This document shows positions 1 to 4,592 of a DNA stretch of 5,432 bases, in pieces. The position numbers and the translations under genes are program-made. The stretch is from positions 1 through 5,432 of the forward strand of contig QHNU01000123.1 in assembly GCA_003218525.1 (NCBI GenBank). Direction: 5' to 3'. The notes under the pieces are model-generated. The model had not been told where the DNA came from. It searched no databases and saw only the letters and a program-made list of their open reading frames with translations. This DNA comes from Verrucomicrobiota bacterium (lineage in GTDB: Bacteria > Verrucomicrobiota > Verrucomicrobiia > Chthoniobacterales > UBA10450). Numbering within the stretch: the stretch's first letter is position 1; the number at the start of each line of letters is the position of its first letter.

Positions 1-229
1 AGGCGACGCTAACTGGCCGCGGAATGCGACGCCGTTCAAGCCAGACGACGACCGGGTTCAATACCATCGCCAGCAGGATCACGATTCCGAAAAGCAGCAG
101 CACCGGAACGAGTGATCTCAGAAGAATCCACGCTGCGATCAGCAAGACGATCAGGACGAGCAAACGGCGCGCGTCGCGATAGGTAAACGGCCCAATTTCG
201 TCATGCTGTTGTTGTGGGTTGTTGGTCAC
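1..229 (-). CDS. AI-2E family transporter, N-terminal fragment (3' end beyond window)
   Basis: Reading the minus strand from a GTG at 229-227 gives 76 residues that stay open to the window edge. The first ~20 residues are polar (MTNNPQQQHDEIGPF...). A long hydrophobic stretch follows at about residues 22-60, enough for two membrane helices separated by a short turn (RSLVP). It ends in LNPVVVWLERRRIPRPVSVA (57-76). The N-terminal membrane hairpin followed by 'L.P.v..L.rr.iPR' is the usual opening of AI-2E/PerM-type inner-membrane permeases, which are normally about 340-380 residues with seven or eight helices. Members have been linked to autoinducer-2 export or ion/proton antiport, but the substrate here cannot be read from the sequence. 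GTG is the only plausible start: an in-frame TAG lies about 45 bases upstream with no ATG between. No Shine-Dalgarno sequence precedes it. It is divergent from the helical protein gene to its right. The family is fairly secure, the function is not. Confidence 0.75.
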   Translation of the reverse strand, partial: MTNNPQQQHDEIGPFTYRDARRLLVLIVLLIAAWILLRSLVPVLLLFGIVILLAMVLNPVVVWLERRRIPRPVSVA

Positions 230-353
230 AGGTTGATGAAGCCGAAGAGGGTAATTCGACCTAAGCGCGTTCTAACATTGTCAAGGCGGATTGAACAGGG
301 GCGAACATCCTGCGGAACGCGACCCGTCCCGTCACGAGGTTCGATACAGCATT
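230..353. promoter_or_regulatory. Divergent intergenic region with candidate minus-strand -35 box
   Basis: This 124-bp gap separates the divergent starts of the AI-2E transporter (minus) and the helical protein (plus), so it should hold both promoters. A consensus TTGACA lies on the minus strand at 284-279, about 50 bases upstream of the transporter GTG. Possible -10 boxes are poor: TAGGTC at a 15-base spacing or TCGAAT at 19. The plus strand carries CGTTCTAAC (268-276), a 9-mer that recurs in the divergent gap at 2202-2210. No convincing plus-strand promoter was found. The -35 assignment is inference from consensus only. Confidence 0.3.
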
Positions 354-839
354 GTGACCCATTCCAAATCCACCAGTCATCTCCATACTTATCTCAACGA
401 TCATCTCGCCGGCTCCGTCGCCGCCTTGGAATTGCTCGATCACTTGGTCGAACACCACGACGGAAATCCCCTCGAGAAGTTCTTTCGCGATCTGCGAACA
501 GAAATCAGTACTGATCAGGAAACGCTTCGAACTTTGATCCGCAAACTGGGGGCTGAGGAAAGCAGTGTTCGCAAGGCTGGCGCATGGATCACTCAGAAAA
601 TCGGCCAGATGAAGATTGGCACTGCGGATGCCGACGACCGCTTTGGTTTGTTGCAAGCGCTCGAAGCTCTGGCCCTCGGGATTGCCGGAAAAAAGCTTTT
701 GTGGCGCTTGCTCGGTGCCATCGCCTCGCACAGGCCGGAGTTTGAAGAAACCGATTTTCGTCGGCTGGAAACGCGCGTTGAAGAGCAAGTTACGCGCGTT
801 GAAGCGGAACGGCTCCAGACAGCACGTGAAATATTCTAA
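354..839 (+). CDS. Hypothetical all-alpha-helical protein of unknown function
   Basis: This 161-residue protein is almost entirely predictable as amphipathic helices. Helix 1 spans about 9-35 (HLHTYLNDHLAG, then ALELLDHLVEHH, rich in His and acidic residues). Helix 2 is about 38-66, helix 3 about 68-87, a helix with a hydrophobic face about 97-124 (LLQALEALALGI..KKLLWRLLGAI), and a charged C-terminal helix about 131-159 (FRRLETRVEEQVTRVEAERL). It has no signal peptide and probably no true membrane segment, so it is likely cytosolic. It looks like a helical bundle of ferritin-like or coiled-coil type, but I see no clear ExxH diiron signature and assign no function. I recall similar uncharacterised proteins from soil bacteria, which is not proof. 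The GTG at 354 is chosen because the conserved-looking part begins just after it; a GAGG at 336-339 is a weak, rather distant ribosome site. A TTG at 291 would add 21 residues of unconvincing sequence. It converges on the oxidoreductase gene. Confidence 0.7.
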   Translation: MTHSKSTSHLHTYLNDHLAGSVAALELLDHLVEHHDGNPLEKFFRDLRTEISTDQETLRTLIRKLGAEESSVRKAGAWITQKIGQMKIGTADADDRFGLLQALEALALGIAGKKLLWRLLGAIASHRPEFEETDFRRLETRVEEQVTRVEAERLQTAREIF

Positions 840-902
840 ATTATCTAGCGACAGCCGTACAAGATCGTCTCAATGATCCGGCGAGGTGAAGACCTGGAAT
901 AA
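840..902. other. Short convergent intergenic gap, possible gene remnant
   Basis: This 63-bp gap lies between two convergent stop codons. On the minus strand, 881-850 reads R-R-I-I-E-T-I-L-Y-G-C-R followed by a TAG. This resembles R-I-I-E-A-I-F-E-S-A-R near the end of the adjacent oxidoreductase. The resemblance rests mainly on an 11-base direct repeat (TCAATGATCCG at 870-880 and 994-1004). It could be a decayed C-terminal fragment of a related gene or chance. No classical GC hairpin plus T-tract terminator is present. Confidence 0.25.
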
Positions 903-909
903 TTATTCC
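896..909. repeat. 14-bp perfect palindrome at the oxidoreductase stop codon
   Basis: GGAATAATTATTCC is a perfect dyad that spans the TAA stop (905-903, minus strand) of the Gfo/Idh/MocA gene. Flanking ACC (892-894) and GGT (910-912) could extend it past a one-base bulge. The AT-rich core gives a weak hairpin, so a terminator role is doubtful. It may simply be a symmetric site or chance. Confidence 0.35.
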
Positions 910-2129
910 GGTATCGGGCCGCGAAATGGATCGAGCTTGTCGAATCGCGGCAAGGTAACCGCGCGCGTGGTGCGTGCGCTTTCAAATATTGCTTCAATGA
1001 TCCGTTGGTCTTGCAGCCCTTCTTCCCCGGGCGTGTAAGGCTGGCGACCATTGATGACGCAATCAGCCATGTGATCGAGCTCGTTCGCGAACTGATCGCT
1101 CTCCGCGATTTGCGGCGGCGGCGGCTGTTCCGGTTTGGCAAACATTTTCAAGCCGTGGTAGGGGAAGGATGGGTTCATCCCGAAGGTTCCGCGCTCGGCC
1201 ACCGCTCGATACGATTTCGTGTCGTAGGTATCGAAACTGCACATGCAATTCGCCAGCACCCCGCTGGCAAAACGCATTTGCCAGATGATGGTCGCATCCA
1301 CTTCCTTGAAGCGCGGATCGCTGGGCGGGCGGAATGTGCGCGCGAACACTTCCATCGGTTCTTCGCCGAGCAGAAAACGAATGGTATTAATGCAATAAAT
1401 GCCGACATCGCCGACGGCCCCGCTGCCGGAAAGAGCTTTGCTCAAGCGCCATTCCATTTTTTCTACCCGCTGGCCGTTGTCGGATTCGATATACTTTACC
1501 GGACCAAAGGCCTTTTCTCTCACCATCCGCTGCATCGCGCGATTCATCGGTTCATATTGAATGCGATACGCGATCATCAGTTTCACCTTCGCTTTCCTGC
1601 AGGCATCGATCATTTGTTGGCATTTCATTAAGCTCACTTCCATGGGCTTTTCGCAAAGGACGTGTTTGCCCGCCCGGGCTGAGCGCTCCGTAAAGTCGGC
1701 GTGCATCGAGTTCGGCAAGACGACGTAAACGACCTGCACGTCTTGGTTGTCGCGAATGCGATCGAAATTTTTGTAGTCGTAAATGCTCTCGGTGCTGACG
1801 CCATTCTCCTGTGCCAGCTTTTGCGCTTTGGCTGGATCTCCACTGACAAGGCCGGTCAATTTTGCTCTCTTGCTCACGCGAAATGCGGGAAGCAGTTGTC
1901 CCTGGGTTAGTCGACCCAGACCGACGAGCGCAAACCCGACGCGCTGATCTTGCGGTAACGGTTCACCTTGCGCAGCACTCGTCGGCGTCGGAGCGGGTGA
2001 TCCCATCGGCTCGGCCGATGCGGCAAAGCGCACAATCTCTGGCGCCAGTGTCGCCGCAAAAATCCCGCGGGCGGTCCGGGAAATGAAGTTCCGGCGGTTA
2101 AAGCCTGTAAAAAAGGTGATGGTCTCCAT
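903..2129 (-). CDS. Tat-exported Gfo/Idh/MocA family oxidoreductase, glucose-fructose oxidoreductase-like
   Basis: This 408-residue NAD(P)-dependent dehydrogenase should act on a sugar or polyol in the periplasm. The N terminus has a twin-arginine signal: NRRNFIS (11-17), a hydrophobic stretch, and a likely cleavage after ASA (37-39). A proline-rich arm (41-60) and D-Q-R-V-G-F-A-L-V-G-L-G lead into the Rossmann fold (GLGRLTQG, 70-77). CEKPM (159-163) carries the family lysine, K161. YRIQYEPMNR (188-197) and GDVGIYCINTIRFLLGEEP (240-258) follow, the latter with D241 and Y245, matching the conserved Asp/Tyr pair. The C-terminal sheet domain ends with SPGEEG-like TPGEEGLQDQRIIEAIFESAR (366-386). 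As I recall it, the order and wording closely follow Zymomonas mobilis glucose-fructose oxidoreductase, itself a Tat substrate with a proline-rich arm. Whether it interconverts sugars or is a plain dehydrogenase is not decidable here. ATG at 2129 puts the RR motif at the usual depth; a GTG at 2180 would add 17 residues ahead of the signal. No Shine-Dalgarno is seen. It is divergent from the peptidase gene. Confidence 0.9.
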   Translation of the reverse strand: METITFFTGFNRRNFISRTARGIFAATLAPEIVRFAASAEPMGSPAPTPTSAAQGEPLPQDQRVGFALVGLGRLTQGQLLPAFRVSKRAKLTGLVSGDPAKAQKLAQENGVSTESIYDYKNFDRIRDNQDVQVVYVVLPNSMHADFTERSARAGKHVLCEKPMEVSLMKCQQMIDACRKAKVKLMIAYRIQYEPMNRAMQRMVREKAFGPVKYIESDNGQRVEKMEWRLSKALSGSGAVGDVGIYCINTIRFLLGEEPMEVFARTFRPPSDPRFKEVDATIIWQMRFASGVLANCMCSFDTYDTKSYRAVAERGTFGMNPSFPYHGLKMFAKPEQPPPPQIAESDQFANELDHMADCVINGRQPYTPGEEGLQDQRIIEAIFESARTTRAVTLPRFDKLDPFRGPIPE

Positions 2130-2220
2130 GGTACGAATTCGCGAGCGACGACAGCGCTGGTTTGTCAATCTTGCACGCACCGTCGCACCACAACACTATG
2201 CCGTTCTAACTTCCCGACGC
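2130..2220. promoter_or_regulatory. Divergent promoter region between the oxidoreductase and peptidase genes
   Basis: This 91-bp gap must carry promoters for both flanking genes. On the minus strand TTGACA (2168-2163) lies 33 bases before the oxidoreductase ATG. That is so close that transcription from it would begin at or near the start codon, and no good -10 is visible. On the plus strand TTGCAC (2171-2176) is followed after 17 bases by CACTAT (2194-2199), a poor sigma-70-like pair that would give a leader of about 15 bases before the ATG at 2221. Neither start codon has a Shine-Dalgarno sequence. CGTTCTAAC at 2202-2210 repeats the 9-mer at 268-276. The region is certain to be regulatory by position; the individual boxes are guesses. 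Confidence 0.4.
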
Positions 2221-4407
2221 ATGCATTGGAAAATTTTCGTCGCTTCGCTCGCAATCGCTCTTTCAACATTTGCGCAAACGCCTTCCCCGAGTCCGTCAGT
2301 TAACAGCAGCGGCAAACGGCCATTCACGTTTGAGGACATGATGAAGTTAAAACGGGTCAGCGCACCGATCCCGTCGCCAGATGGAAAGTGGGTCGTGTTC
2401 GATGCGGTCGATGTGGACCTCGAGGCGAACACGAAGATCTCACACTTGTGGATCGTGCCGGCCAATGGCGGGGAATCACGGCGCTTAAGTCAGACTCCCA
2501 ACCATGAGGAACGACCGCGTTTTTCGCCGGATGGCACACGGCTCATCTGGACATCGAAAGCAACCGATCCGTCACAAATCTGGATGTGCGATTTCGATAC
2601 CGAGAGCGGTGTCCTCAAAGGTAAGCCGCATCAGGTCACGAACATCTCAACCGGCGCCGACGGAGCGATCTGGTCGCCAGATGGCAAAAATATCGTGTTC
2701 TTGTCCGTGGTTTATCCAGATTGCAAAGACGACGCGTGCAACAAGGGACGCGACGAAGAGCTAAAAAACAGCAAAGTAAAAGCGAAGATCTTCACCAAAC
2801 TTCTGTATCGCCATTGGAATGCGTTCACCGAGTTCAAGCGAAGCCATCTGTTTGTTGTTAGCGCGGAGGCGAACGCCGATCGGAACATAGGCGTCTCGCC
2901 TGTTCGGACAGCAGGCTTTCAGCCTGCTGATTCTCCGACCTCAGGCGAGACGCCTATCCTCCAGCCGCGCGATCTCACGCCGGACGATCACGATGTGCCC
3001 CCGTTTAATCTTGGTGGCCAGGACATGTATGCGATTTCGCCGGACGGACAGGAGCTGGCTTACACCAGCAACATCGACGAAATCGAAGCGACCAGCACGA
3101 ATAACGAAATCTTTATCGTGCCGATAGCTGGCGGCGCATCGAAGAAAATTTCGACCAGTCCCGGTAATGACAATACGCCACTGTATTCGCCGGACGGTCA
3201 TCATATAGCGTGGCGGTCGATGGCCCGGGCGGGGTTTGAAGCCGATAAAGAGACGCTTGTCATTTATCAGCGACAACTTGGCCAATCGCGAAAACTGGCG
3301 GCCGATTGGGACCGATCAGTGGCAAGTTTCGCGTGGTTGCCGGATTCCAAGACGATTATCCTGAGCGCCGAAGATCGCGGCGAATCACCGCTCTACTCGC
3401 TTGCTCTTGACGGCAGTCAGCCAACGGAGCTTGTCCGCCTCCATGCTGATGATCTGGCATTTGGCGCGAGCACTGAGCTGTTTTTCACGCACATGTCAAT
3501 CGTCGCGCCAAATGAGATCTGGTGCACTGACGTTGCAAAGAAAACCCAGCCGATCGCCATCACCCACATGAATGACGCGCTGCTGTCGCAGATCGACATG
3601 CAGCCGCTCGAGTCGTTCACGTTTAAAGGCGCGAACAACGAGGAGGTGCAGGGATTCATTATCAAGCCGCCGGGATTCGATCCGGCGAAGAAATATCCAC
3701 TAAAGTTTTTGATTCATGGCGGGCCGCAAGGCGCCTGGGGAAATGATTGGACCTATCGGTGGAACGCGGGGTTGTTCGCGGTCGGCAACCCCGAAAGCTT
3801 TCGGGGCCAAGGCGGTTACGTGGTGGTGATGATCAACTTCCACGGCTCGACCGGTTACGGGCAAAAATTTACCGATTCGATCAGCGGCGACTGGGGCGGC
3901 AAACCGTTTGTCGACTTGATGAAGGGTTTGGATTACGTCGAGAAGACGTATCCGTTTGTCGATAAGACTCGTGAAGCGGCCCTAGGCGCGAGCTATGGCG
4001 GTTACATGGCGAACTGGCTTCTCGGCCACACGAATCGGTTTAAGTGCATCGTGTCGCACGACGGCACCTTCAACACCGAGTCGACTTATGGCACGACCGA
4101 GGAACTCTGGTTCGCGGAGTGGGAGTTCAAAGGCCCACCCTGGCAGCAGCGCGAGCTTTACCGAAAATTTTCGCCACACCTATTCGCTGATAAGTTCAAA
4201 ACGCCAACGCTGGTTGTGCATGGGCAGCTCGATTACCGGCTCGATGTCAGTGAAGGATTCCAGCTTTTCACTACTCTTCAGCGGCTGAAGGTCCCGTCCA
4301 AAATGTTGTATTTCCCGGACGAAGGTCACTGGGTGTTGAAGCCGCAAAACTCGCGGCTCTGGTACAAGACGGTGAATGATTGGGTCGATCAGTGGTGCGG
4401 CAGGTAG
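2221..4407 (+). CDS. Secreted S9 family peptidase, dipeptidyl-peptidase 5-like
   Basis: This 728-residue serine peptidase of the prolyl oligopeptidase (S9) family is predicted to release dipeptides from peptides outside the cytoplasm. Residues 1-18 form a signal peptide (MHWK, hydrophobic core, cleavage after STFA), then a Pro/Ser linker. The N-terminal beta-propeller shows SPDG repeats at 52, 102, 152, 273 and 323, spaced about 50 residues apart except the third gap of 121. LLYRHWN (194-200) matches the DPP5 signature. The alpha/beta-hydrolase domain starts near 462: HGGPQ (499-503), nucleophile S591 in GASYGG, D671 in GQLDYR and H703 in DEGHWVLKPQN. All three catalytic residues are present. 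DPP5 relatives are around 680-700 residues. Part of the excess is a 24-residue in-frame insert (223-246) encoded by a palindromic element. The stop codon lies in a second palindromic element, so the last residues (GR) may be element-derived. ATG 2221 is chosen over an upstream in-frame ATG (2083) because the signal peptide starts there and the longer form would overlap the divergent gene. Confidence 0.9.
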   Translation: MHWKIFVASLAIALSTFAQTPSPSPSVNSSGKRPFTFEDMMKLKRVSAPIPSPDGKWVVFDAVDVDLEANTKISHLWIVPANGGESRRLSQTPNHEERPRFSPDGTRLIWTSKATDPSQIWMCDFDTESGVLKGKPHQVTNISTGADGAIWSPDGKNIVFLSVVYPDCKDDACNKGRDEELKNSKVKAKIFTKLLYRHWNAFTEFKRSHLFVVSAEANADRNIGVSPVRTAGFQPADSPTSGETPILQPRDLTPDDHDVPPFNLGGQDMYAISPDGQELAYTSNIDEIEATSTNNEIFIVPIAGGASKKISTSPGNDNTPLYSPDGHHIAWRSMARAGFEADKETLVIYQRQLGQSRKLAADWDRSVASFAWLPDSKTIILSAEDRGESPLYSLALDGSQPTELVRLHADDLAFGASTELFFTHMSIVAPNEIWCTDVAKKTQPIAITHMNDALLSQIDMQPLESFTFKGANNEEVQGFIIKPPGFDPAKKYPLKFLIHGGPQGAWGNDWTYRWNAGLFAVGNPESFRGQGGYVVVMINFHGSTGYGQKFTDSISGDWGGKPFVDLMKGLDYVEKTYPFVDKTREAALGASYGGYMANWLLGHTNRFKCIVSHDGTFNTESTYGTTEELWFAEWEFKGPPWQQRELYRKFSPHLFADKFKTPTLVVHGQLDYRLDVSEGFQLFTTLQRLKVPSKMLYFPDEGHWVLKPQNSRLWYKTVNDWVDQWCGR
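2887..2957. repeat. 71-bp palindromic element inserted in frame within the peptidase gene
   Basis: The outer arms ATAGGCGTCTCGCCTG (2887-2902) and its exact reverse complement (2942-2957) form a perfect 16-bp inverted repeat. Inside lie a 4-bp stem (CGGA 2905-2908 with TCCG 2934-2937) and a 9-bp stem (CAGCAGGCT 2909-2917 with AGCCTGCTG 2921-2929) closed by a TTC loop. Each outer arm can also fold alone (AGGCG-TCT-CGCCT), so the unit can form one long stem or three short hairpins. It is translated as residues 223-246 of the peptidase with no stop. It falls in the propeller domain between HLFVVSAEANADRN and LQPRDLTPDDHDVPPF, where the relatives I recall run straight through. It behaves like a mobile palindromic repeat that tolerates coding insertion. 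Confidence 0.85.
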
Positions 4408-4456
4408 GGGCGATTGACTCAATCGCCCGCGGGCGGTTTGGTGAACCGCCCCTACC
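4403..4456. repeat. 54-bp palindromic element containing the peptidase stop codon
   Basis: The outer arms GGTAGGGGCG (4403-4412) and CGCCCCTACC (4447-4456) are perfect reverse complements. Two internal hairpins sit side by side: GGGCGATTG (4408-4416) with CAATCGCCC (4420-4428), loop ACT; and GGGCGGTT (4431-4438) with AACCGCCC (4444-4451), loop TGGTG. The TAG at 4405-4407 that ends the peptidase lies in the left arm, so insertion here supplied or replaced the stop codon. With no T-tract it is not a standard terminator, though it could hold back 3' exonucleases or end transcripts between the convergent genes. Confidence 0.8.
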
Positions 4457-4483
4457 AACCAGAGCCCGGCAACGACTGAAGCT

Positions 4484-4543
4484 CGTTGTAGTGTGCGCTG
4501 TCCTCAGCGCATTTCTGTCCGCTGGACAGCGGACCCTACAACG
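4484..4543. repeat. 60-bp palindromic element, two-hairpin type
   Basis: The outer arms CGTTGTAG (4484-4491) and CTACAACG (4536-4543) are exact reverse complements. Inside are two hairpins: TGCGCTG (4494-4500) with CAGCGCA (4505-4511), loop TCCT; and GTCCGCTG (4517-4524) with CAGCGGAC (4527-4534) around GA. The plan matches the element at 4403-4456 but the sequence differs, so it belongs to another family or subtype. It lies in the convergent gap between the peptidase and helicase genes. Confidence 0.75.
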
Positions 4544-4587
4544 CGGAAGCCGCTCCATCGGACGCGCGGAGCGCGTCCCTCCGAAGC
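4544..4587. repeat. GC-rich hairpin element after the helicase stop, possibly incomplete
   Basis: GGACGCGC (4560-4567) pairs perfectly with GCGCGTCC (4571-4578) across a GGA loop. CGGA (4544-4547) and TCCG (4580-4583) could form short outer arms, but bases 4548-4559 on the left are unpaired, so this may be a decayed or half-deleted two-hairpin unit. It abuts the previous element directly. On the minus strand the stable 8-bp stem begins 14 bases past the helicase stop codon and could mark that transcript's 3' end, though no T-tract follows. Confidence 0.6.
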
Positions 4588-4592
4588 TGACC

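Noticed and set aside
261..788. Minus-strand open frame (175 codons) opposite the helical protein
   Set aside because: The plus-strand product has well-formed amphipathic helices, while this one has no coherent structure or family resemblance and would overlap the transporter promoter region.
1005..1631. Long plus-strand open frame (208 codons) opposite the oxidoreductase gene
   Set aside because: It is fully antisense to a gene with clear family motifs, has no recognisable domain, and fits the shadow frame expected from the codon use of the real gene.
2083..2220. Upstream extension of the peptidase frame to an earlier ATG
   Set aside because: It would overlap the start of the divergent oxidoreductase and bury the signal peptide 46 residues inside the protein.
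4403..4587. CRISPR array or ordinary rho-independent terminator
   Set aside because: The units differ from each other, with no constant repeat and spacer pattern, and none of the hairpins is followed by a T-tract.
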